Positions 43,566 through 50,191 of a DNA stretch of 50,191 nucleotides are shown one piece after another. A program made the position numbers and the translations under genes. The number at the start of each line of letters is the position of its first letter. The first letter of the stretch is position 1. The stretch comes from Hellea sp. Its GTDB lineage: Bacteria > Pseudomonadota > Alphaproteobacteria > Caulobacterales > Maricaulaceae. The DNA lies in NCBI GenBank assembly GCA_020628425.1, contig JAHDEZ010000016.1, positions 1-50,191 on the forward strand, written 5' to 3'. The notes under the pieces are model-generated. The model had not been told where the DNA came from, did not search any database, and saw only the letters and a program-made list of their open reading frames with translations.

Positions 43566-44375
43566 ATGCGGGCGGCCTGTATCCAGCTGCGCAGCGGCGC
43601 GGATATAGAGGCCAATATTGAGGAAGCCAGCGCTCTCATTCGCGAAGCCAGCGACAAAGGTGCAACTTTTATCGCCACGCCGGAAATGACTCATATTTTG
43701 CAGCGCTCCCCAAACAAGCTGTTTGCGGTCATTCAGCCAGAAGACAGTGATGCGGGCGTCAAAGCCTTTTCTACGTTGGCGGCGGAGCTCTCTATTGACC
43801 TGCTCATAGGTTCTATGGCCATTCAGACCGGGGAGCGCCGCGCCGCCAATCGGTCATTTTTGTTCGGGCCTGACGGGGCGCTCAAAGCCCGATATGACAA
43901 AATACACCTCTTTGATGTGACCCTGTCCCGCAAGGAGACATGGAAAGAAAGCAATGTCTATGACGGAGGACAGGCTTCTTCTCTGACGAATATAGGCAGT
44001 GCGAAACTCGGCCTCACGATCTGTTATGATCTGCGCTTTGCACATCTCTATCGCCAATACGGACAAAGGGGCGCAGAAATTATTGCGGTGCCCGCCGCCT
44101 TTACCCGACCGACAGGTGAGGCCCATTGGCATACGCTTTTACGGGCAAGGGCTATAGAAACTGGCAGTTTCATAATCGCACCCGCACAGGGCGGCGACCA
44201 CGAAGATGGCCGGACGACATTTGGGCATTCGCTGATGGTCAATCCCTGGGGGGAAATCATCGCAGAGCGCGACAATGATACACCCGGAATTTTGCTGGCA
44301 GATATTAACCTCTCTGAGGTAGAAGAGGCCCGCCGGAAAATACCGGCCTGGAATCACAGCCCCGATTTTACATGA
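43566..44375 (+). CDS. Carbon-nitrogen hydrolase (Nit1/Nit2-like amidase)
   Basis: 269 residues. Nitrilase-superfamily enzyme with the Glu40-Lys112-Cys153 triad (ATPEMTH, YDKIHLFDV, LTICYDLRF). Nit1-type enzymes hydrolyse deaminated glutathione, and its place beside grxC fits glutathione housekeeping, but the substrate is inferred. Starts 2 nt after the grxC stop and overlaps the DUF1178 gene by 4 nt. Confidence 0.92.
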   Translation: MRAACIQLRSGADIEANIEEASALIREASDKGATFIATPEMTHILQRSPNKLFAVIQPEDSDAGVKAFSTLAAELSIDLLIGSMAIQTGERRAANRSFLFGPDGALKARYDKIHLFDVTLSRKETWKESNVYDGGQASSLTNIGSAKLGLTICYDLRFAHLYRQYGQRGAEIIAVPAAFTRPTGEAHWHTLLRARAIETGSFIIAPAQGGDHEDGRTTFGHSLMVNPWGEIIAERDNDTPGILLADINLSEVEEARRKIPAWNHSPDFT

Positions 44376-44812
44376 TCAAATATACACTCATATGTGACGC
44401 GGACCACGAATTTGAGGTTTGGTTTTCAAAATCATCAGACTTTGATGATCAAGCCCCCAAAGGCCTCATCGCTTGTCCCTATTGTGGCTCCACCCAAGTG
44501 GAAAAGGGTATCATGGCGCCTAATGTGTCAACCTCGCGCAAAAAAGAAGCCGCCGCAATCCAGCGCCAAAAAGCCATGACCATGATGAACAAGGCTGCCG
44601 AAAAAATCCGCAAAGAGATCGCCGAGAATTGCGACTATGTAGGTAAGACTTTCGCCAGTGAAGCCCGCGCCATTCACTACGGCGAGAAACCCGAGCGCGC
44701 CATTTACGGCGAAGCCACCCCCAAGGAAGCCGCCGACCTCCACGACGAAGGCGTTGGTATTGCACCCTTGCCGAATATTTTGTCACCCAAAGGAAAGAGC
44801 AAGGCGAATTAG
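44372..44812 (+). CDS. DUF1178 family protein
   Basis: 146 residues with an N-terminal zinc-ribbon-like start MIKYTLICDADHEFEVWF plus CPYCG, and C-terminal RAIHYGEKPERAIYGEATPKEAADLHDEGVGIAPLP. DUF1178 is uncharacterised and occurs after the Nit gene in many Alphaproteobacteria. Last gene of the operon; no terminator seen before the BON gene. Confidence 0.9.
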   Translation: MIKYTLICDADHEFEVWFSKSSDFDDQAPKGLIACPYCGSTQVEKGIMAPNVSTSRKKEAAAIQRQKAMTMMNKAAEKIRKEIAENCDYVGKTFASEARAIHYGEKPERAIYGEATPKEAADLHDEGVGIAPLPNILSPKGKSKAN

Positions 44813-44894
44813 ATATCCATCGTAAAAATTAATTCCCCGACATCTCAACCCCTTGGTAACCTTTGAATAAGCTTTGGCCTGTATTTTGGGCCTT

Positions 44895-45827
44895 ATGAGA
44901 AAATTAACCATACTCCTTGTCTCCGTTTCCATGCTGGCTGTGTCGGGTTGTGCTATAACAACGGCCGGCGTTAAAAAGGGCGATGAGCGCAATATGGCCC
45001 GCTCTATTAATGATGTTTCCGCTGGGCGAGTGATTTCGACGCGGATGTCGCGGGCCCATGATTTTGATCTGAGCAAGGTCGACGTTGAAGTCGCCGAAGG
45101 TATTGCCGTTTTAACCGGGAATGTTCCGACTGAAAAAGACAAGGTTGAAGCGGAGCGTATCGCCTGGAGCGCGCGGAATGTGCTGCAAGTTGGCAATGAG
45201 CTGACGGTCGGAGACGTCAACCGTAGCCTCGTTAGCGGCGGTAAGGATTCGCTTTTAGGGACGACGATTAGAACCCGTATGATTGCGGAAAAGGACGTGA
45301 AAGCCCGGAATGTTAATATAGAAACTGTTGATGGCCGGGTCTATCTACTGGGCGTGGCCCGGGATACCGCCGAGTTGGAACGGATGACTTATATCGCCAG
45401 CACGACCAAAGGTGTGAAAGAAGTCATATCCTATGTCCGTATCGCTGATCGACCCGTAGCGGCACAAACCGTCTTGTCTACGGGCTATGGCGCCAGCGTA
45501 CCGCAATTACCCGCGCCCGGCACAACCCTAAACGCGCCACAGCTTGAGTCGCCGCAATCCGCACAGAGAGAATTGCCGGACTTCTTGACGACAACACCTA
45601 ACGGAAGCCCAAATGGTACAACGACAGGAGCGGTGCCGGCTCCAGATGAGCCTTTTTATCGCGATCCCGCCACGGGGGAGCGTATCATTTTGCCACCGGG
45701 GACGAAAACTATCCCTTATGATCCAAACCGGTCTTTTGACCCGTCCCTGCCGAAAGTAGGGGATGCGCCCTATTACATAGATCCGTCCAACGGCAAAAAA
45801 GTACAGATCGTCTGGACAGGTAATTAA
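44895..45827 (+). CDS. BON domain lipoprotein
   Basis: 310 residues from ATG 44895 (44874 is open in frame). Lipobox LAVSGC (Cys ~17). Two BON domains: residues ~45-115 (ISTRMSRAHDFDLSKVDVEVAEGIAVLTGNVPTEKDKVEAERIAW) and ~125-190 (TTIRTRMIAEKDVKARNVNIETVDGRVYLLGVARD). The C-terminal ~100 residues are Pro/Asp/Thr-rich and unlike BON, with YYIDPSNGKKVQIVW at the end. Attachment to the outer membrane or a phospholipid-binding role is inferred from the domain. Confidence 0.85.
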   Translation: MRKLTILLVSVSMLAVSGCAITTAGVKKGDERNMARSINDVSAGRVISTRMSRAHDFDLSKVDVEVAEGIAVLTGNVPTEKDKVEAERIAWSARNVLQVGNELTVGDVNRSLVSGGKDSLLGTTIRTRMIAEKDVKARNVNIETVDGRVYLLGVARDTAELERMTYIASTTKGVKEVISYVRIADRPVAAQTVLSTGYGASVPQLPAPGTTLNAPQLESPQSAQRELPDFLTTTPNGSPNGTTTGAVPAPDEPFYRDPATGERIILPPGTKTIPYDPNRSFDPSLPKVGDAPYYIDPSNGKKVQIVWTGN

Positions 45828-45864
45828 CCTCATCAGCCCTCTTCGTTTATTTAGATGGATCTTC

Positions 45865-45884
45865 AAAGCGCGTCATTGCGCTTT
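45865..45884 (+). terminator. Weak terminator candidate after the BON gene
   Basis: A 7-bp stem AAAGCGC / GCGCTTT with a 6-nt loop lies 37 nt after the BON stop. Only three Us follow, inside the stem, so termination would be weak. Confidence 0.3.
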
Positions 45885-45927
45885 AACAGAAGGTCCTGCC
45901 CGAAAGAATTAACTGGAATGTTATTTC

Positions 45928-45954
45928 ATAATATGTTATGCTATAGCATATTAT
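45928..45954 (+). promoter_or_regulatory. Palindromic operator-like region of the VWA gene
   Basis: A perfect 14-bp palindrome TATGCTATAGCATA (45937-45950) is overlapped by a second inverted repeat, ATAATATG with CATATTAT (45928-45935 and 45947-45954). It ends just before a strong AGGAGG ribosome site (45955-45960, 6 nt before the ATG). It may be a repressor operator overlapping a -10-like TATGCT, or a leader hairpin. Confidence 0.45.
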
Positions 45955-45966
45955 AGGAGGGATAAT

Positions 45967-47697
45967 ATGAAATATCTGATGAAAACCGCGGCCATAACAG
46001 CTTTGGCCTGCCTGTCATTTTCCGAAAGCTTTGCCCAGGACGTCTATGATGACGAAATTGTCGTCACCGGATCTCGTGTAACGAGCGGCGGGGCACAGGA
46101 CATCAAACATTTTCGCGGCGGCGTAGAATCCGGCCAAGTACCAACACCCGAAGGTATGACCTCAGAAGGCCTGCTGAGCGAACACGATCTTTACCTGACA
46201 ACAACCAGCGCTTGCGAGCAGATTTTATGCCTGAACAGTTCGATTAAAACGGCATCTCTCGTCGAGGGTAACTATTTTGCCGGGTTTGGCTTCGATACCA
46301 ATATTTCAGATGATTGGGACCGAGAACCCTTAAACATTGTTGCCGTTATCGATAGGTCCGGATCGATGGGTGGGGATAGTATTAGAAATGTGAAGCACAG
46401 CCTCATGGAAATTACCGATAATCTGCGATCAGGCGATCAAGTTTCTTTTGTTTTATATGGCAGTAATGTGGTCACACATCTCGAACCTTTGGTCGTGACA
46501 AATCAAAATAAAGGCATCATTCGCAAAAAAATAGGTTCTATTGAGATTGAAGGTTCTACCAATATGGATGCGGGTCTCGCACGGGGTTATGACATTGCTT
46601 ATAATACCAAAGGCAGTTTTGAAGGTACAACCCGCCTTATGATTTTCACAGATGAGCGCCCGAATACAGGCCGTACTGATGCTGATGGTTTTATGGCTCG
46701 AGCACAGCGCGCCTCACTGGACGGTATTGGTTTGACAACCATTGGATATGGTGTCGATTACGGCGGTGAACTGGCTGCGAAAATTGCCTCTGTCCGAGGG
46801 GGGAATCTTTTTTATGTTGGTGATAGCGATGACGTTGAAAACCTTTTCGACAAGGAGTTCGACTTCATGGTCAGCGAGATCGCTCACGACATGACAGTAC
46901 GCTTGCGACCGGCTCCCGGCCTCAAAGTCAATCAGATTTATGGGGTTCCCAATCATATGATGACTGAATATCCCGATGGGTCCGTGTCTATGACCGTACC
47001 CACGGTTTTCTTAAGTTCGGCCGGCGGAGGTTTATTTGCCAGTTTAGACGGCTCACCTCAGACAGACGATGCACCTCTACTGGAAGCCCGCTTGGCTTAT
47101 AATGAGGGTACACAGAGACGCACACAATCGATTGAGGCCCATTTGTCATCCCGCCCTGAGTTAAACCTCGTAAAAGCTGAGGCCTTGTCTGCGCAGTATA
47201 TTGCCATGAAATCTGCGACCGAGGCCTATTACAATAAAGACTATGAGACAGCGTTTGAAATCTTCCATCCATTTGCCAAGGACTTTGCCGCGCAAAAGAT
47301 CGACGGACTGGAAGAAGAGTACCAGCTTGTAGCTAATCTTGACGCCATTATTGCCGTCGAAGCAGGGTTTGAAGACCGGATAGAAAACCCACCTGGCTTT
47401 TTACGCCTTCGAGGTGAGTGGGAGGTCACACGTGCCGATAATTTTGTCGATGTACACCGCGGCGATCGTTTTGACTTCGAGGCGCACTATGTAGATCATT
47501 ATCGTCGTTCCGAAGGATATGACTCGCCCTATGAAACTGAACGGTACAAGATCAATGATGAGCAAATTTATCTGAGCTATTCAGACCTGACCTTCAAATA
47601 CAGCTTCTCCTCCAAGGGGCATTTGCGCCTGCGGCATCGAGACGGGAAGTCAAAAATTTATATGAAGCCTATCGAGCGGGACGGCATGACCAATTAA
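45967..47697 (+). CDS. Secreted VWA-domain protein with a TonB-receptor-like N-terminal motif
   Basis: 576 residues. Signal peptide (cleavage near SFAQD), then DDEIVVTGSRV at ~28-38, a motif typical of the start of TonB-dependent receptors, and a GGAQDIKHFRGGVESG segment. The VWA domain has a MIDAS D129-x-S131-x-S133 (DRSGSM) and STNMDAGLARGYD / FTDERPNTG. The C-terminal ~170 residues have a tetratricopeptide-like helical stretch (YYNKDYETAFEIFHPFAKDF) and strand-rich end. Similar to YfbK-type VWA proteins. A role in cell-surface binding or assembly is inferred. Confidence 0.8.
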   Translation: MKYLMKTAAITALACLSFSESFAQDVYDDEIVVTGSRVTSGGAQDIKHFRGGVESGQVPTPEGMTSEGLLSEHDLYLTTTSACEQILCLNSSIKTASLVEGNYFAGFGFDTNISDDWDREPLNIVAVIDRSGSMGGDSIRNVKHSLMEITDNLRSGDQVSFVLYGSNVVTHLEPLVVTNQNKGIIRKKIGSIEIEGSTNMDAGLARGYDIAYNTKGSFEGTTRLMIFTDERPNTGRTDADGFMARAQRASLDGIGLTTIGYGVDYGGELAAKIASVRGGNLFYVGDSDDVENLFDKEFDFMVSEIAHDMTVRLRPAPGLKVNQIYGVPNHMMTEYPDGSVSMTVPTVFLSSAGGGLFASLDGSPQTDDAPLLEARLAYNEGTQRRTQSIEAHLSSRPELNLVKAEALSAQYIAMKSATEAYYNKDYETAFEIFHPFAKDFAAQKIDGLEEEYQLVANLDAIIAVEAGFEDRIENPPGFLRLRGEWEVTRADNFVDVHRGDRFDFEAHYVDHYRRSEGYDSPYETERYKINDEQIYLSYSDLTFKYSFSSKGHLRLRHRDGKSKIYMKPIERDGMTN

Positions 47698-47735
47698 TCT
47701 CCCTTTATCCGGCCTCGCCTTACCCCCCCCCCGTC

Positions 47736-47780
47736 AATGCCCCGCAAATATGTCTGTTTGCGGGGCATTTCACATTTTCG
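47736..47780 (+). terminator. Terminator of the VWA gene
   Basis: A 13-bp perfect stem, AATGCCCCGCAAA (47736-47748) with TTTGCGGGGCATT (47757-47769), and an 8-nt loop, followed by TTCACATTTT. A run of ten Cs lies just before it at 47723-47732. The stem lies 39 nt beyond the stop codon. Confidence 0.75.
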
Positions 47781-47829
47781 TGTAACGCGTTTTTCTACCA
47801 AGATTTCTGTTGCCTTATGCAAATTGCCT

Positions 47830-47843
47830 ACCTATTGATAGGT
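47830..47843 (+). promoter_or_regulatory. Palindrome upstream of the bicupin gene
   Basis: ACCTAT-TG-ATAGGT, a perfect 6-bp inverted repeat with a 2-nt spacer, lies 24 nt before the start codon. Short symmetrical sites of this kind suit a dimeric regulator; no regulator gene is in the window. Low confidence. Confidence 0.35.
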
Positions 47844-47867
47844 TGATAACAATGAAGCACGACCAAC

Positions 47868-48530
47868 ATGACCCGAATTAATGCAGACTTTGACAAACGC
47901 GTCGTACTCAACACCAAAGGAATGGATTGGGAAACCTCCCCTATGCAAGGGGTTTATCGACGCAAACTAGACCGGATTGGCGATGAAGTCGCTCGGGCCA
48001 CCTCTTTGGTGAAATATGATCCCGGCTCCTATTTCAGTCCCCATACCCATGGGGGCGGTGAAGAATTTTTCGTGCTTGAGGGCACGTTTTCAGATGAACA
48101 TGGAGATTATCCGGCCGGGACATATGTGCGAAACCCCATAGGCTCCACCCATAAACCCCATAGCGAACATGGCTGTACGATTTTTGTTAAACTTCATCAG
48201 TTTGACCCTGAAGATCAGAAACAATTTTCTATTGATACCAGAACTGCGGAGTTTCTGCCCGGCTCAGCCCCTGGCCTAAGCGTTCTTCCGCTCCATAGTT
48301 TTGGCCGTGAGAGCTGCGCGCTTGTCCGCTGGGAACCAGGGACGGTTTTTAATCCTCATAGACACGCCGGCGGCGAAGAAATTTTCGTGCTCGAAGGTAC
48401 ATTTTCTGACGAACAAGGCAACTACCCATCCGGAACTTGGTTGCGAAATCCGCACATGTCTATTCATCATCCTTTTTCCAAAGAAGGCTGTCTTATTTAT
48501 GTAAAGACTGGCCACCTTCCCGCGCAATAA
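47868..48530 (+). CDS. Bicupin protein, ChrR-like
   Basis: 220 residues built of two similar cupin halves, each with the metal motif: SPHTHGGGEEFFVLEGTFSDEHGDYPAGTYVRNP and NPHRHAGGEEIFVLEGTFSDEQGNYPSGTWLRNP, i.e. H-x-H, E and later H in each. These resemble the ChrR-type cupin of anti-sigma factors, but no anti-sigma zinc part is present. Likely a metal-binding enzyme or sensor; oxidative-stress role is inference. Followed by the VOC gene. Confidence 0.85.
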   Translation: MTRINADFDKRVVLNTKGMDWETSPMQGVYRRKLDRIGDEVARATSLVKYDPGSYFSPHTHGGGEEFFVLEGTFSDEHGDYPAGTYVRNPIGSTHKPHSEHGCTIFVKLHQFDPEDQKQFSIDTRTAEFLPGSAPGLSVLPLHSFGRESCALVRWEPGTVFNPHRHAGGEEIFVLEGTFSDEQGNYPSGTWLRNPHMSIHHPFSKEGCLIYVKTGHLPAQ

Positions 48531-48567
48531 ACTGCCCCAACTCATGACCATCAAAGAAAGGTACATT

Positions 48568-48930
48568 ATGATTGGATATACAACCATTGGCGTCAAAGAC
48601 ATTGAAGCCGCCAAAACCTTCTATACAAAACTCTTAGGCGCAGACGTACAGGTCGACATTGGTCGTCTGGCTATGATCGGCAATTCCACTGACGAACCGA
48701 TGATTGCGGTTTGCCAGCCCTATGATGAACAGGATCCACATCCCGGCAATGGCGTCATGGTCGCCTTCCGCGGTGGTTCTCAAGCAGGCGCAGCTGCTCT
48801 ATACAACAAAGCTATCGAGTTGGGCGCGACTTGCGACGGCGAGCCCGGCTCCCGAATTGAGGGCGTGTTTTACGGCGCATATGTCAAAGACCCGGACGGA
48901 AACAAGCTCTGCTTCTTCGATTTTAGCTAA
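48568..48930 (+). CDS. Glyoxalase/VOC family protein
   Basis: 120 residues from ATG 48568, after AAAGG; the upstream ATG at 48544 is less likely. One VOC repeat pair: MIGYTTIGVKDIEAAKTFYTKLLGADV, then EGVFYGAYVKDPDGNKLCFFDF with the terminal metal-ligand region. Lacks the first His of glyoxalase I, so it may be a bleomycin-resistance-like or dioxygenase-type member. Probably one transcript with the bicupin gene 37 nt upstream. Confidence 0.85.
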   Translation: MIGYTTIGVKDIEAAKTFYTKLLGADVQVDIGRLAMIGNSTDEPMIAVCQPYDEQDPHPGNGVMVAFRGGSQAGAAALYNKAIELGATCDGEPGSRIEGVFYGAYVKDPDGNKLCFFDFS

Positions 48931-48943
48931 TCCGAATTATAGG

Positions 48944-49561
48944 CTAATTATTCGCCAAAGGCTCCGGAACACAGTTCTCTTTGGCGTATTTAATAATTTC
49001 GGGATTTAGGGGTTTGGCTTTTTTTACGTCAGACAAGGCCCATAGATTGCTTTCCGACTCAATTGTCGAGTTAGACCCCAGAAAGCTCTGATTTTCCGGA
49101 TCCAGATAGTAAGATCCTGATTCTCGTCTTTCAATGACCCGCACATCGCGCCGTTCGCCACCCAGTTCCACCTGCTGCACACCCTTGTCGCGATAAACCT
49201 GATCTCCATCGGAAACACGGGCAATCTTACGCTCTCCGGCAAGTAACTCAGCAAGAAGCAGTCGTTCCCGTTGGGTAATTTCGAAATAGTCGTCTTCGCA
49301 GGTCGTAAAAAACAACCGACTGTAGACAACATTATACTCAAAGGCCCGCTCGGGGTCATCTTCGACCTCAATATCAGGATTGGCCGTATAGGAAATCACA
49401 AAGTCATCTTCCGCCACAATAATGAATTCGGAAAATAATTCTCCTTCCGGGCCGACCCATATCACCTCATTTCCGGGCGTCTCACTTGGGATACCAGTAT
49501 CGGACGAACAAGCCGCTATCAGCGACCCAAATAAAACCAACAGGCCTGCCTTCAACCGCAT
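48944..49561 (-). CDS. Uncharacterised lipoprotein
   Basis: 205 residues. Lipobox SLIAAC (Cys18), then a Pro/Glu-rich spacer, a strand-rich part with VISYTANPDIEVED and CEDDYFEITQRERLLLAELLAGERKIARV, and a C-terminal part with a Cys (ENCVPEP) that may form a disulfide. No family recognised. It lies 1 nt downstream of carB on the same strand and may share its transcript; convergent with the VOC gene. Confidence 0.7.
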   Translation of the reverse strand: MRLKAGLLVLFGSLIAACSSDTGIPSETPGNEVIWVGPEGELFSEFIIVAEDDFVISYTANPDIEVEDDPERAFEYNVVYSRLFFTTCEDDYFEITQRERLLLAELLAGERKIARVSDGDQVYRDKGVQQVELGGERRDVRVIERRESGSYYLDPENQSFLGSNSTIESESNLWALSDVKKAKPLNPEIIKYAKENCVPEPLANN

Positions 49562-49562
49562 C

Positions 49563-50191
49563 TTACCCTGCCAGCTGTTGCAGGCTCATAACATCATAGT
49601 CGTCCTCGGACAGTGCCTTGATGGCTTCCACACAGGCTTTGGCCGCCGCCGCCGTTGTGAAATACGGGATTCGCTGAGTGAGCGCCGTGCGCCGAAGCGA
49701 GAAGCTATCCTTTAAGGATTGTTTGCCTGATGTGGTGTTAAACACCAGAACGATATCTTCATTTTTCATGGCGTCGACAATGTGCGGGCGGCCTTCATGG
49801 ACCTTACGGACATATTCCGTTTCAACACCGGCTTCGCGGAGATATTTACAGGTCCCGCCTGTGGCAATGATGGAGAAACCCAGTTCGACCAGTTCTTTGG
49901 CCAGGTCTGCCATCATGGCTTTGTGATGATCGCGGACCGAGATGAACACTTTGCCGGAGCTCGGCAGGGTGACCCCGCCGCCGAGCTGGCTCTTGGCAAA
50001 GGCCATACCGAAATTATCGGACAGCCCCATAACCTCTCCAGTTGAGCGCATCTCCGGCCCGAGTACCGTGTCCACGCCCGGGAAACGGGCAAATGGGAAG
50101 ACGGCTTCCTTGACGGCGATCTGACCTTTATCGATAGTGGTCAGGTCAAATTCTGAGAGCTTCTTACCGGCCATGACTTTAGCGGCGATAT
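49563..50191 (-). CDS. carB: Carbamoyl-phosphate synthase large subunit, 3' part
   Basis: The window holds only the last ~209 residues; the frame stays open to the edge, so the gene continues right. Visible: AAKVMAGKKLSEF, VFPFARFPGVDTVLGPEMRSTGEVMG, and the C-terminal MGS-like regulatory domain starting SSGKVFISVRDHHK with SIIATGGTCKYLREAGVETEYVRKVHEGRPHIVDAM, the effector (UMP/IMP)-binding domain of CarB. Feeds arginine (argJ in this window) and pyrimidine (pyrD) synthesis. Truncated by the window edge, not by mutation. Confidence 0.95.
   Translation of the reverse strand, partial: IAAKVMAGKKLSEFDLTTIDKGQIAVKEAVFPFARFPGVDTVLGPEMRSTGEVMGLSDNFGMAFAKSQLGGGVTLPSSGKVFISVRDHHKAMMADLAKELVELGFSIIATGGTCKYLREAGVETEYVRKVHEGRPHIVDAMKNEDIVLVFNTTSGKQSLKDSFSLRRTALTQRIPYFTTAAAAKACVEAIKALSEDDYDVMSLQQLAG

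Overview
The window reads as chromosomal DNA of an alphaproteobacterium, most likely a marine, stalked or dimorphic-type member of the Maricaulales/Hyphomonadales or a close Caulobacter relative. This is inferred from family content (a CC0125/CC1285-type lipoprotein, DUF6481, TorF-type porin, Flp pilin), from conserved alphaproteobacterial gene orders (secA-ppiC-argJ-mutT; methyltransferase/comF-grxC-nitrilase-DUF1178; DUF952-pyrD; aroK-aroB opposite xerD; ECH-rpsT; mutM/ubiE) and from moderate GC with many 1-4 nt gene overlaps. No 16S or tRNA gene is visible, so the taxonomy is inference only.

Layout: 0-5.4 kb holds an Old Yellow Enzyme, an unusual in-frame small-domain/strictosidine-synthase-like fusion, small membrane proteins, DUF952 and pyrD, with a DUF302 lipoprotein opposite. 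5.5-8.3 kb is an ftsK operon whose translocase is followed, by 1-nt overlaps, by an 80-residue protein that looks like a free-standing FtsK gamma (winged-helix) domain and by a 32-residue membrane microprotein. 8.3-11.1 kb has a DUF4846 protein, a lipoprotein with an ExbD/TolR-like domain, rpsT and an enoyl-CoA hydratase; dnaA, the usual rpsT neighbour, is absent. 11.2-18.7 kb is an accessory block between ECH and mutM made of duplicated families: two JmjC/cupin-like oxygenases, two DUF6174 lipoproteins and two M61-like metallopeptidase lipoproteins with a C-terminal PDZ-like segment. 18.7-20.6 kb is mutM and ubiE separated by a structured repeat element.

20.6-29.4 kb carries uncharacterised membrane and soluble proteins, DUF6481, a TonB-dependent siderophore receptor under Fur-like boxes, a rhomboid protease, a macro-domain/SDR pair, a CC0125-type lipoprotein and a CorC/HlyC-type CBS protein. 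29.4-35.7 kb is aroB/aroK divergent from a signal-peptide protein and xerD, then accA and a TorF-type porin. 35.9-41.6 kb is secA, ppiC, argJ, mutT and an orphan Flp pilin. 41.6-44.8 kb is the methyltransferase/comF/grxC/nitrilase/DUF1178 block. 44.9-49.6 kb has a BON lipoprotein, a secreted VWA protein, a bicupin and a VOC protein, and an unknown lipoprotein; the right edge cuts the 3' end of carB.

The best candidates for something undescribed are the stand-alone FtsK-gamma-like protein coupled to ftsK, the paired lipoprotein/peptidase/cupin block replacing the usual ECH-mutM adjacency, and the palindromic repeat element ahead of ubiE. No CRISPR array, insertion sequence, prophage or toxin-antitoxin module was seen.
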